Positions 9,775 through 17,594 of a DNA stretch of 64,000 nucleotides are shown here, in pieces (positions within the stretch are counted from its first letter, which is position 1; each line of letters opens with the position of its first letter). The notes below the pieces were generated by a model. That model did not search any database. It saw only the letters and a list, made by a program, of their open reading frames with translations, and was not told the DNA's origin. The translations under genes and the position numbers were made by a program. Source of the DNA: an uncultured Clostridia bacterium (GTDB lineage: Bacteria; Bacillota; Clostridia; Christensenellales; Borkfalkiaceae); contig CAKQSB010000012.1 of the NCBI GenBank assembly GCA_934271735.1, forward strand, positions 1-64,000. Direction: 5' to 3'.

Positions 9775-10628
9775 AAATCGCCGCCGATGAAGAACTTGAC
9801 GCTTACCGCCGTGGAGATTATAAGCGGTATGCCCGCGACGAGATACATCGCGTACTGAACGCCCTGAGTGTAATCCGTTACGACGGAGCGCAGGTACGGC
9901 ATAAGCACGCCCTTTTCGGGATTGTTGATAAACAGCAGGTTCGGCCACATATAGTCGTTATACATCGCCGCGAAAATGGCTATGCCCTGTATCATCATTA
10001 TCGGGAACGTAAGCGGCAGGCAGATATAAACGAAAGAGTCGAACGTGTTCGCCCCGTCGAGTTGCCCCGCCTCGTAAAGCGATTGCGGTTGTTGCCCCAT
10101 AAACGTTCTCATAAGGAAAACCGAGGCTATCTGGTTACCCGCGATATACGGAATGATAAGTCCGAGCCAGTTTTCGTTGAGGTTGAGCCAGTTCGCAACA
10201 ACGATGTACGTCGGCGAAAGAAGAACTACGCCCGGAACGAGCATCGGCGCGATGAAAAGGTAAAACAGAACCTTTTTGCCGCCGAAATTCTTTCTTTCGA
10301 ACAAAAACGCTATATAACAGCTTAAAAACAACACCACGACCGTCGAAATAAGGTCTATAACGACGGTGTTCAAAAGCGGTGCGGAAAGAACCGTCAACGC
10401 TTTCGAGTAGTTGCTGAAATACCACCCGGACTTAGGAAGCGACCATATAGAATTCGACTGTATGTCCTGCGGGGATTTCACCGACATTATCATTGTTATG
10501 AATATCGGCATAAGAGAAAGGGCAAGCGTTATAAGCAGGAATATTATAAGTATCGTCTGCGCGACAGGTCCGTCTATGCCTGTTTTTTTGACTTTTATCT
10601 TTACATTCAATTTAGTTTCGGCAACCAT
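9753..10628 (-). CDS. Carbohydrate ABC transporter permease, MalG type
   Basis: 291 residues with six predicted membrane segments and the EAA loop EAGQLDGANTFDSF starting at residue 186, which docks the ATPase. RBS GAAGGAG precedes the ATG. It pairs with the upstream MalF-like protein (14-bp gap) and the downstream solute-binding protein. No sugar ATPase (MsmK/MalK) is encoded in this cluster, so a shared ATPase elsewhere is likely, as is common for CUT1 systems in Bacillota. Confidence 0.9.
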   Translation of the reverse strand: MVAETKLNVKIKVKKTGIDGPVAQTILIIFLLITLALSLMPIFITMIMSVKSPQDIQSNSIWSLPKSGWYFSNYSKALTVLSAPLLNTVVIDLISTVVVLFLSCYIAFLFERKNFGGKKVLFYLFIAPMLVPGVVLLSPTYIVVANWLNLNENWLGLIIPYIAGNQIASVFLMRTFMGQQPQSLYEAGQLDGANTFDSFVYICLPLTFPIMMIQGIAIFAAMYNDYMWPNLLFINNPEKGVLMPYLRSVVTDYTQGVQYAMYLVAGIPLIISTAVSVKFFIGGDFASGMKL

Positions 10629-10642
10629 TTTCCACCACTCCT

Positions 10643-12682
10643 TCAGGAATTATCCGATTGCATTCTAAAATTCAGGAACGTCGCGACGCTTAAGAACAAG
10701 AACACCGTTACGCCCATTACGCTCGCCACGCCGTAGTTCGCGTTTATTATCTCGCGGTACATAAGAAGAGCCGGGGTTTTTATCTCGCCCTTGTTTCCGC
10801 CCGTTGTTCCGTAGATAACGAATATGTTCGTGTAATTCTGTACGGAAGCTATGAACGACGTTACGAAAATGTACTTAATCTGCGGCATTATAAGCGGCAA
10901 GTCGATTTTGATTATACGTTTCAGCCATGAGCAACCGTCGAGTTTCGCCGCTTCGAAATAGGAAGAGTTAATACCCGAAATCGCGCCGTAGAATATAAGG
11001 TAAGATCCGATCCACGGGAAGCCGAATGCGATGAGCGCGCATATCGAAGTCGCCGTAGACGAACTGTTGATCCAGTTTTTGGCGAACCCGGGAACGAATA
11101 TGCCCGCGATCGAGTTTACGAGACCGTTGCCCGTCGCCCCGAACACACCCTGACTCCAGACAAGAGTCGTCGCAACTCCCGGCAGAACGCCCGGCAGGAA
11201 AAGAAGTATTCTTACGACGAGCGAGAACTTCTCGTGCTTTACCGCACAGATCGCTTCCGCGAATATTATCGGCGGAATGATCGCTTTCAGAAGGTCGGCT
11301 ACGAGAAATACAAGCATTATGAGCGACGAATGCCAGAACTCCGAAGACGCGTAAACCGACTTGAAATATTTAAAGTCTACAAACACGTCCTTTACGCCCG
11401 GGATATAATCGTAAAAAGACAATCTGAAACCCAAAACGATGGGTATATAGTAGAACACGATGAGGAGCGCAAAAGGCACGATCATCGATATATAGACCAA
11501 CTTATGCTTGTTAAGCGCGGCAAAGAAAGCAACAAACGAACCGTTGATTTTTCTTCTCGCTTTAGACTTGATTCCAAGCCCGAAATAAGCGGTTGCGAGA
11601 AGCATTATAACGGCTGCGATAACGCTTGTCGTTTTAAGCGCGGAGAACGTGTTTTTCATTTTCACCTGCGCCACGCTGTAATTTACGATATAAGTGTTGT
11701 TCACGTCGGAATCGTCTCTTAAAGCAAATCCGTCTTCCGACCACAAAATAAGGTTCGCGCTGTCCGCGGCGGTCATCGAAAGGGTAACTTTCATAGTTTC
11801 CGAACTTATAATCGCAACGCCGCCGTTGTTTATTTTTCCGACGAAATTCTCGCCCGTCGAGAAAACGTAGTTTCCGTTGAGCGTAACGTCGAGCTTCGCG
11901 CTCGATTTGTCTCCGCCCTGTTTGTTCACTTTGACGATATTGTTGTTATCCGTTATTACGGCTACGAAGTTTTCGCCCGCGGAAACGGAATTTATCTGCT
12001 CTTCGATATCGCATACTTCGGCTGTTTCGTTGCCGTCGTATTTCATTATTTTGCTTCCGTCGGAATAGAACAACTCGTTGCCGCCGAGCGCGTTGCCCGC
12101 AAGCTTTCTCGCCGACTGCGCCACAAGCGTTTTTTCACCGCTTTCGACGTCGAAAGCGTAAATTCTGTTCTTCTGCCCTCTCACGCGGAAAGCCGACCTC
12201 AGATAAACGGTCTTTCCGTCGTCGGAAACAATAAGCGAAGTGTTGCTCACGTTGCCGTCGATGTTATCGCCCGCCGCGTAAACCTTGCATTTTTCCGAAA
12301 AATCTTCGCCTTCGGCTCTGTTTAAAGCGTCTTCCGCATTAAATCTCACGATTTTGCCGTTCTGGAAAACCGCGTAAACAACGCCGTTTTTCTCGGTGAT
12401 ATCGTAAATCGGAGTTTCAAAAATCACGCCCGCGCTCCACAGCTTTTCGCCGTTTGAAGAAACCGCGTAAATTTCGCCGTTCGAAAGCCCCGCAACGGAA
12501 ACGCCGTCTCCCGCGGAATAAATCTTCGTAACGCTCTCCTTGGGATCGATTCCGAGTTCGCTCGTTTTCGAAGCCTGCGCTCCCGCATACACGCCGAAAA
12601 CGATAGCCGCTATCGTCAAAAGCGCGGCGACCACCGTTCCTATGATATAAAGTCTTTTTGTTTTGATTTCGCTTTTCATCAT
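10643..12682 (-). CDS. Sugar ABC permease (MalF type) fused to an N-terminal beta-propeller-like domain
   Basis: 679 residues, more than twice the usual permease length of about 300. Residues 1-35 include a membrane anchor. Residues about 45-340 are a soluble extracellular region of repeated four-strand motifs (for example GLSNGEIYAVSSNGEKLWSA and GVVYAVFQNGKIVRFNA), as in PQQ/WD40-type propellers. A second membrane segment at about 350-370 leads into a complete MalF-like permease (about 395-679) with the EAA loop EAAKLDGCSW at 577-586. The frame is continuous, so this is a real fusion. The propeller would sit outside the membrane next to the binding protein. Two adjacent ATGs make the start uncertain by one residue. 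Confidence 0.85.
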   Translation of the reverse strand: MMKSEIKTKRLYIIGTVVAALLTIAAIVFGVYAGAQASKTSELGIDPKESVTKIYSAGDGVSVAGLSNGEIYAVSSNGEKLWSAGVIFETPIYDITEKNGVVYAVFQNGKIVRFNAEDALNRAEGEDFSEKCKVYAAGDNIDGNVSNTSLIVSDDGKTVYLRSAFRVRGQKNRIYAFDVESGEKTLVAQSARKLAGNALGGNELFYSDGSKIMKYDGNETAEVCDIEEQINSVSAGENFVAVITDNNNIVKVNKQGGDKSSAKLDVTLNGNYVFSTGENFVGKINNGGVAIISSETMKVTLSMTAADSANLILWSEDGFALRDDSDVNNTYIVNYSVAQVKMKNTFSALKTTSVIAAVIMLLATAYFGLGIKSKARRKINGSFVAFFAALNKHKLVYISMIVPFALLIVFYYIPIVLGFRLSFYDYIPGVKDVFVDFKYFKSVYASSEFWHSSLIMLVFLVADLLKAIIPPIIFAEAICAVKHEKFSLVVRILLFLPGVLPGVATTLVWSQGVFGATGNGLVNSIAGIFVPGFAKNWINSSSTATSICALIAFGFPWIGSYLIFYGAISGINSSYFEAAKLDGCSWLKRIIKIDLPLIMPQIKYIFVTSFIASVQNYTNIFVIYGTTGGNKGEIKTPALLMYREIINANYGVASVMGVTVFLFLSVATFLNFRMQSDNS

Positions 12683-12697
12683 CCCTGATAACTCTTC

Positions 12698-12740
12698 TTT
12701 CTGTTTGTCAAAGACAAACAGAAAAGGACGCGTCCTTTTC
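12698..12740. promoter_or_regulatory. Two adjoining perfect palindromes upstream of the transporter genes
   Basis: TTTCTGTTTGTC (12698-12709) pairs with GACAAACAGAAA (12713-12724) around AAA, and the 20-bp palindrome GAAAAGGACGCGTCCTTTTC spans 12721-12740. They lie in the 238-bp gap between the LacI-type gene and the permease. The second has a central CG, as LacI-family operators do, so operator function is possible. RNA hairpins controlling the lacI-transporter junction are an alternative. Confidence 0.45.
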
Positions 12741-12920
12741 GTTTTTTATATTTTCGAAGGTCTCGCGACGTTTCGGCCGCATACCGTCTTTTTATATTTT
12801 AGTTAAAGCCTTTGTTTAATACCTTTTCGCTCGTTATCGATTTTTTGTCGATATCCGTCGATATCGCTTTCGCATTCGTCGGCGACATATATGTTCCGCA
12901 AATCGACTACAACCCGCAAA

Positions 12921-13907
12921 TCAACGCGAGCTTGCTCTTTTTATGAAAACCGATTCGATTTCCTTTTCGTCGATAGGTTCGCCGAGGATATAATTGACGT
13001 AACGTCTCGCTTCCAAGTCGATATGCGAATCGACCGTGGAAAGCGCGGGAACGGAATATTGCCCGAGGAGAATATTATCGAAACCGATGATTTTAACGTC
13101 TCTCCCCGCCTTTACCCCTCTGTCTCTCAGAGCTTTTATAGCGCCGAGAGCCATCATATCGTTCATACAAAACAATCCGCCGATTTTGCCTTTTTTCTCG
13201 ATAAGTTCCGCGCCGGCGATATACCCCGCGTCCATTGCGGAAATCTTCGGGTAATCTCCCCAGATTATAGTATTTTTCGCGTTTTCTATGCCGTTTTCTT
13301 CCATTAAAGCGAGATAAGTCACGATTCGGTTATCGGCCGAAAAACTCTTACCCGCTCCGCAGATAAAATACAGTCCGTCGGCACGTTTGTCTTTAATTTC
13401 GGCAAAGGCTTTTTCCATCGCGGGTCTGTAATTTATCTTCACTTTCACGGGGTCTTCGCCAAGCCCAGGGTGAACGACCTTTATGTTCGCGCATCTGATT
13501 TTTTTTAAGTCCGCTTCCGTCATAGGTTCGAAAGCGAGGTTGATTATCGCGGCGACTCTGTTCTGAATGACTTTATCGAGCACCTTTGAAAAATTACTTT
13601 TATTAACGCGGTAAATAGATATCGTGTAATCGTAATCCTCGAGCTCCGTAACCATTCGGTTGAACATTTCGAGGTAATAGTAATTAGACATATCGGGAAC
13701 AAGCATCGCGATAAAATCGCAATTTTTATTACTGCTTATATTAACCGCGATTTTATTATGCGTATATCCGCATTCCGTTATCACCGAAAGAATTTTCTCG
13801 CGGGTTTTTTCCGAAACCGACTCCGAGCCGTTCAAAACTCTCGTAACCGTCGTTTTCGAAACGCCCGCCATTTCGGCTATCGATTTTCTGCTTACGTTTT
13901 TTTCCAT
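12921..13907 (-). CDS. LacI-family transcriptional regulator
   Basis: 328 residues. The N-terminal HTH (SRKSIAEMAGVSKTTVTRVL, about 6-25) and hinge region are typical. They are followed by a periplasmic-binding-protein-like effector domain with MLVPDMSNYYYLEM and the DNA-proximal GGLFCMNDMMALGAIKAL. RBS AAGGGA supports the start. It precedes the sugar transporter and GH99-like genes on the same strand and is the obvious local regulator; the effector is presumably the imported sugar. Confidence 0.9.
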   Translation of the reverse strand: MEKNVSRKSIAEMAGVSKTTVTRVLNGSESVSEKTREKILSVITECGYTHNKIAVNISSNKNCDFIAMLVPDMSNYYYLEMFNRMVTELEDYDYTISIYRVNKSNFSKVLDKVIQNRVAAIINLAFEPMTEADLKKIRCANIKVVHPGLGEDPVKVKINYRPAMEKAFAEIKDKRADGLYFICGAGKSFSADNRIVTYLALMEENGIENAKNTIIWGDYPKISAMDAGYIAGAELIEKKGKIGGLFCMNDMMALGAIKALRDRGVKAGRDVKIIGFDNILLGQYSVPALSTVDSHIDLEARRYVNYILGEPIDEKEIESVFIKRASSR

Positions 13908-14268
13908 CTGCGTTCCCTTGTCCGGATTCCGACCCGACTTAACCGACTTTTGCCGTCCGACCGAACATATATAATATGTAATGCGCGAAGATAATTATTC
14001 CGCCGCCGAAAGATATTCTTCTGTCGAATACGATTTTTCGGCAGCTCGGTATGCGTTTCAAATGCGTTTTGAATGCGATGCCGGGCAAGAATAATGCACA
14101 TCTTGGCAGGCGCTCGGAACGCGACGGTTTCCGCTGTTTTGTACCTGGGTACAAATTACTCGTTTTAAAAAAGGTTCATCGAACCTCTTTCGTAAAAATC
14201 TTCTGTTAAAACGGGTTAAAACGAAAAATCTTTCTATAAAAAATCCTATTTCCCCGTTTGTCGGTTAC
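13908..14268 (-). promoter_or_regulatory. Long lacI leader with operator-like palindrome and attenuator-like hairpin
   Basis: About 360 nt separate the promoter at 14269-14297 from the lacI ATG. It contains an 18-bp palindrome, TTTGTACC-TG-GGTACAAA (14138-14155). Just upstream in the transcript is a short stem (AGGTTC/GAACCT, about 14169-14190) followed on the minus strand by six T, which could terminate early transcripts. No known riboswitch class was recognised and no ORF is supported. Confidence 0.45.
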
Positions 14269-14297
14269 ATTATAACACGCATTGTGTCCGTTGTCAA
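14269..14297 (-). promoter_or_regulatory. Consensus sigma-A promoter for lacI and the glycan cluster
   Basis: On the minus strand TTGACA (14292-14297), a 17-bp spacer and TATAAT (14269-14274) form a perfect vegetative promoter pointing at lacI. Confidence 0.9.
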
Positions 14298-14548
14298 TAG
14301 AAAACCAAAAATTTTTTTCAAACAACTTTTCGGGGTTACAAGAGTCGGCTTTTCAGAACAATTTACTTAACTTTGTTTATTCGAATCTGTTTAATTAAAT
14401 TTGTCTTCGCGCCTGACTTTTGCGTAATCGCTTTTTGCTATACCGAGAAAAAAATAAAATCCGAAAATATCGACCCGACATCGTTAAAATTTGTTTAATA
14501 ACATGATTTTTTATTAGTTAATCGACTTATAGGCATACTTGTTATATG
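14298..14548. other. AT-rich intergenic stretch
   Basis: Lies between the lacI promoter and the unknown gene at 14549. Apart from one copy of the dispersed CTATAAGTCGATTA motif (14518-14532) I see no ORF, hairpin terminator or RNA gene here. Confidence 0.5.
14518..14532 (-). repeat. Dispersed CTATAAGTCGATTA motif, copy 1
   Basis: Reverse complement CTATAAGTCGATTAA, 17 nt past the stop of the gene at 14549. Other copies: 16985-16999, 18427-18441, 20075-20089, 33731-33745, 39033-39047, 41890-41904, 48679-48693. Variants: 46295-46309 and 52431-52445. Confidence 0.7.
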
Positions 14549-15028
14549 TTATATAACTTTTAAATCGTTAATCTTTACGGAAATGCAATCGCCGTAATAA
14601 TTACCGTTTTTATCTATCCCTGAAAAATCGACTTCGATATAATTTTGGATGGCATTATTATCCATTACGCACCCGACGTCTCCTTTATGCACTCCGAATT
14701 TGGCATACCTTTCTTCTTCAACCAACAATTCAACCATGTCATATTCGTTTATCACGACCGGTACAAGAACGCTTTTTGCTCTTGATTTTAAGGCGCCAGA
14801 TTTGGATAACAATTCCTTTTCAAGTTCCGCCGGGAGTTTTTCTTTTTCTGATTCTAAATCCTCTTTTCTTATATTAACAATGGCGTAATCTCCGACGTTG
14901 TGCGGGTTAAAAAATAAAACGTCCGCATTATCGTAATTTGTTTTGATTACAATTCCGTGCATATCTTTGGTTAAATTATACGATTTGTAATTGTCGTTTT
15001 TAAGTTTCACTAAATCTGATTTTTTCAT
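14549..15028 (-). CDS. Small protein of unknown function, two SH3-like beta-barrel repeats
   Basis: 159 residues, preceded by a strong GGGGGTGG ribosome-binding site. No family is recognised with confidence. Two parts resemble each other: about 15-60 (LTKDMHGIVIKTNYDNADVL) and about 108-159 (GVHKGDVGCVMDNNAIQNYI). Both have the G-hydrophobic-V turn of small SH3-like barrels such as the DUF4926-type proteins. A charged helix (about 60-100) lies between them. There is no signal peptide, so it is cytosolic. It sits beside the tandem RNA-like units and tRNA-Thr. Confidence 0.6.
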   Translation of the reverse strand: MKKSDLVKLKNDNYKSYNLTKDMHGIVIKTNYDNADVLFFNPHNVGDYAIVNIRKEDLESEKEKLPAELEKELLSKSGALKSRAKSVLVPVVINEYDMVELLVEEERYAKFGVHKGDVGCVMDNNAIQNYIEVDFSGIDKNGNYYGDCISVKINDLKVI

Positions 15029-15097
15029 TTTTCCACCCCCAAAACGGCGTAGTGTTTTTTATTTTTCCTTCGGGATAAAGCATCCAACCGCTATGCC

Positions 15098-15230
15098 AGA
15101 CAAGAGTAATACGAACCTTGCAAAAACACCGTTATTTCCGCGCTTTTGGCAAATTCTCGTTTGAAGTACGGTAAGTACGTCTGCACTCGCCTTTACCAAA
15201 AATCATCAAAAATATCGGCGTTTTGGTTGA
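15098..15230 (+). repeat. Dispersed hairpin repeat (MITE-like), copy A
   Basis: Contains TTGAAGTACGGTAAGTACGT flanked by long imperfect inverted arms (AAAACACCGTTATTT on the left, ATATCGGCGTTTTG on the right). The same layout recurs at 57533-57645, with degraded copies near 17011-17104 and 30419-30500. No transposase is encoded. Confidence 0.65.
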
Positions 15231-15265
15231 TAGTCGAGAAGAACCCCTGCTAAACCCGATTTCCC

Positions 15266-15573
15266 GATTCGACTCGTTTCGTTATCGCGTTTCACACTGT
15301 TTCGGAATTGTAAGGAGCAAAACGATAACACTGCTTTAAAACAATTTATTCCCCGTTTCGTTTTGCGACGGAATAGCGATTGTTCGGACACGCAAACTCG
15401 TTTTTCCCTGAAAGTAAAAGTCCGCAATCGCGTCACCGTGACGCGGCGCGCAATAACTTATTTGTTTCCATTGTTCAGGCGCGCCGTCGTCAACGGTGAC
15501 ATCTCCGGTTAGCAACTCCGGATTGGACCCGATTTACGATAAAAAAAAGACCAAGCGGAAAACCTGATTTCTC
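15266..15573 (-). repeat. Tandem unit 1 of a repeated structured element beside tRNA-Thr
   Basis: 308-bp unit, nearly identical to units 2 and 3 except for two local windows. Read on the minus strand it contains an anti-tRNA-Thr segment (15505-15519), a CGGCGCGC/GCGCGCCG hairpin, a variable hairpin (15376-15431) and a 12-bp stem whose 25-nt loop (15330-15354) differs in every unit. Its terminator equivalent at the low-coordinate end is degraded compared with the other units. Confidence 0.75.
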
Positions 15574-15871
15574 GGTTCAACTCGTTTCGTTATCGCGCTT
15601 CACACTGTTTCGGAATTGTAAGGAGCAAAACGATAACGTTACTTCAAATCACTTTGTTGTCCGTTTCGTTTTGCGACGGAATAGCGTTTTGCCCGACTCC
15701 TTTTCTTTTTACAAATTTTCGGCAAAACGCGTCACCGTGACGCGGCGCGCAATAACTTATTTGTTTCCATTGTTCAGGCGCGCCGTCGTCAGCGGTGACA
15801 TCTCCGGTCAGCAACTCCGGATTGGACTCGATTTACGATAAAAAAAGACCGAGCGGAAAACCTATTTTCTC
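15574..15871 (-). repeat. Tandem unit 2 of the repeated structured element
   Basis: 298-bp unit. Its variable hairpin (15684-15730) has a stem unrelated in sequence to that of units 1 and 3 (GCGTTTTGCC with GGCAAAACGC) at the same place, so pairing is kept while sequence is replaced. The 25-nt loop is 15638-15662. The anti-tRNA segment is 15804-15818. A terminator-like hairpin (ACCAAG with CTCGGT, imperfect) and a T run on the minus strand mark the boundary with unit 1. Confidence 0.75.
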
Positions 15872-16179
15872 GGTTCAACTCGTTTCGTTATCGCGCTTCA
15901 CACTGTTTCGGAATTGTAAGGAGCAAAACGATAACCACACTCAATAACATTATCAACTTGGTTTCGTTTTGCGACGGAATAGTGATTGTTCGGACACGCA
16001 AACTCGTTTTTCCCTGAAAGTAAAAGTCCGCAATCGCGTCACCGTGACGCGGCGCGCAATAACTTATTTGTTTCCATTGTTCAGGCGCGCCGTCGTCAAC
16101 GGTGACATCTCCGGTTAGCAACTCCGGATTGGACTCGATTTACGATAAAAAAAAGACCGAGCGGAAAACCTATTTTCTC
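15872..16179 (-). repeat. Tandem unit 3 of the repeated structured element
   Basis: 308-bp unit closest to tRNA-Thr. It matches unit 1 almost throughout, including the 15982-16037 hairpin, but its 25-nt loop (15936-15960) is different. The anti-tRNA segment is 16111-16125. The hairpin GACCGAG/CTCGGTT plus seven T on the minus strand separates it from unit 2. Confidence 0.75.
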
Positions 16180-16184
16180 GGTTC
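16147..16184 (-). terminator. Terminator downstream of tRNA-Thr
   Basis: On the minus strand the stem ACCGAG/CTCGGT is followed by eight T. It lies 18 nt past the tRNA and is repeated at the unit 2/3 boundary, with an imperfect version at the unit 1/2 boundary. Confidence 0.7.
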
Positions 16185-16201
16185 AACTCGGTCCAATTTG
16201 G

Positions 16202-16274
<73 letters not shown>

Positions 16275-16317
16275 ATTTCGCGATATGATTTTTTGTTTCG
16301 TTTCTCAACGCCATATT

Positions 16318-16346
16318 ATTCTACCATATCGCCTTTAAAAAAACAA
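16318..16346 (-). promoter_or_regulatory. Promoter of tRNA-Thr
   Basis: Minus strand TTGTTT (16341-16346), 17-bp spacer, TAGAAT (16318-16323), 44 nt upstream of the tRNA 5' end. Confidence 0.6.
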
Positions 16347-16408
16347 CTTTTTTAACGCCGTTTTCGACTTTTTTTTGAATTTTTTTTCAAACCCGTCCGA
16401 AAAGACAT

Positions 16409-16972
16409 TCAACGGAATGCCCAAGGGGTTATTTCCTCTCCGAAAACCATAAAAGCTTCTTCCGCGATTTGCGCCACGGGCTGATCCGAATAAGAATCGG
16501 AATAAAATTTTTCGGGGCGTATATCGCCGTAGGCCTCTTTAAATCTGCGGACTTTTTCCTCGCCGAAATTATATGTTCCGTCGAGTTTCCCCGTCTTTTT
16601 GTCAAGCTTTGTTCCGATAAGCTTAACGCCGAGTTTATCCGTTATCGGTTTCAAAATAAATTCGGGCGTGGCGGAAAGAATTACGTCGTCTTCCCGCTTT
16701 TGCGCAAGATACCACTTTTTGAGATTTGTTTCGTGTTCCGCCCAGAATGTCGCAAGCTCCCCGTCGATATCGGGGATTTTCTTTAAAAACGAGAAAATCT
16801 TTTGGCGGGCATAATCACGCGAGACAAGTTTGAGTTTCTTTTGCAAAAACCTGTAAAACTTATATTTTCGTGAGTACTTTTTCATTCTCGGATACTTGGC
16901 GAAAACGTATTCTATAAAATGAAATTCGCTGTCGCCGAAGTAAACCGTTTCGTCAAAATCGTATACATTCAT
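16409..16972 (-). CDS. HAD-superfamily phosphatase (HAD-IB like)
   Basis: 187 residues. Motif I is DFDET (nucleophile Asp5, Asp7) at the very N-terminus, motif II Ser lies in VILSATPEFILKP, and motif III/IV is FYSDSYSDQPVAQ with the two metal-site Asp residues. The helical cap between motifs I and II fits the phosphoserine-phosphatase-like class. A cytosolic phosphomonoesterase of unknown substrate is the safest call. No clear Shine-Dalgarno precedes the ATG, but motif I must lie near the start. A dispersed CTATAAGTCGATTA motif lies 13 nt upstream. Confidence 0.8.
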   Translation of the reverse strand: MNVYDFDETVYFGDSEFHFIEYVFAKYPRMKKYSRKYKFYRFLQKKLKLVSRDYARQKIFSFLKKIPDIDGELATFWAEHETNLKKWYLAQKREDDVILSATPEFILKPITDKLGVKLIGTKLDKKTGKLDGTYNFGEEKVRRFKEAYGDIRPEKFYSDSYSDQPVAQIAEEAFMVFGEEITPWAFR

Positions 16973-17010
16973 AAATAAACTGAGCTATAAGTCGATTAAA
17001 CGACATTTTC

Positions 17011-17104
17011 CAATGCCGAACAAAAATAATACAAACCGTGGTCTGAGGGCGAATTTTTGACAAAAAGCGCGTAAATTGCGGCGTTTTTGCAAGACTCGTT
17101 TTAT
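17011..17104 (-). repeat. Dispersed hairpin repeat, degraded copy C
   Basis: The reverse complement matches part of copy A (CTTGCAAAAACGCCG, then CGCGCTTTTTGTCAAA), and its flank (AATAATACAAACC) resembles copy A's left flank. The central GTACGGTAAGTAC core is missing. Confidence 0.4.
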
Positions 17105-17120
17105 TCTTATCCGACATTTA

Positions 17121-17564
17121 TTAAAGAAGATAAACGGGGAAATCGTCGTCGCCGAGTTTCTTTATCAGATTGAATTTTTCTTCTTTTACGTCGTTACAAA
17201 CTTCCGCAATTTCCTCTTTTCTTGCCTCGCAGGAAGCTCCGCATTTTTTGAGTTCGGCTTTAATTTTCTTCGCGTCGCCTTCGATTACGACCGCCTTCAC
17301 GACAGAAACGCCGAGTTCCTTCAAAGCGTTAAGTCTTTTCGTTCCGTCCGCGACTTTAAGCGAATCGCCGTCCTTAACAACGGCTATCGGCAATAACGTT
17401 CCGTTTTCTTTTATCGATTGAACAAGCGTCGGACAAGCTTTTGCATGTCGGAAAGAAATATCTTTAAGCGAAACTTCCACGACCATATCCGGGGCTTTTT
17501 CTTCTTCTTTGTCTATTTTTTTCTTTGTTACCGCTCTTTTCAAGCTGTCTTTTCCTACTGCCAT
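17121..17564 (-). CDS. Minimal ParB-like nuclease-fold protein
   Basis: 147 residues. Residues 35-110 form a ParB/Srx N-terminal domain (ACPTLVQSIKENGTLLPIAV, then SLKVADGTKRLNALKELG). The usual GERR box is replaced by GTKR, and the central HTH DNA-binding and dimerisation domains of chromosomal ParB are absent. RBS AAGGAG supports the start. It follows a ParA gene by 30 bp, so it is probably the partner of that ATPase. It may not bind parS; an adaptor or CTP-binding role is an inference. Confidence 0.75.
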   Translation of the reverse strand: MAVGKDSLKRAVTKKKIDKEEEKAPDMVVEVSLKDISFRHAKACPTLVQSIKENGTLLPIAVVKDGDSLKVADGTKRLNALKELGVSVVKAVVIEGDAKKIKAELKKCGASCEARKEEIAEVCNDVKEEKFNLIKKLGDDDFPVYLL

Positions 17565-17594
17565 TTTAGTTTACTCCTTATAACTATATTTTTT

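Larger units (their letters stand above)
15266..16184 (-). ncRNA. Candidate tandem noncoding RNAs of unknown class
   Basis: The three units together behave like three RNA genes: minus-strand terminators at or near unit ends, several conserved stems and compensatory changes. Inside the 25-nt loops, counted on the minus strand, positions 7-10 can pair with 15-18 in all three copies: TAAA/TTTA, CAAA/TTTG, GATA/TATT (one G-U). The tetraloop is N-T-G-N. Positions 7/18 and 9/16 change together. No separate promoter is obvious; processing from the tRNA-Thr transcript is possible. I do not recognise the class. Confidence 0.55.

Noticed and set aside
15206..15436. 76-codon ORF overlapping unit 1
   Set aside because: Not conserved in the other units, no RBS, highly basic shadow composition.
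15888..16121. 77-codon ORF in tandem unit 3 ending in a hydrophobic stretch
   Set aside because: It starts at TTG and the frame is broken in units 1 and 2 by the changed windows. Stem conservation explains the similarity better than coding.
15266..16184. CRISPR array or integron attC array
   Set aside because: Units are about 300 bp with several conserved hairpins, not short repeats with spacers. No cas or integrase gene is present, and 8 of 25 variable-window positions are the same in all three copies, so the windows are diverged, not acquired.
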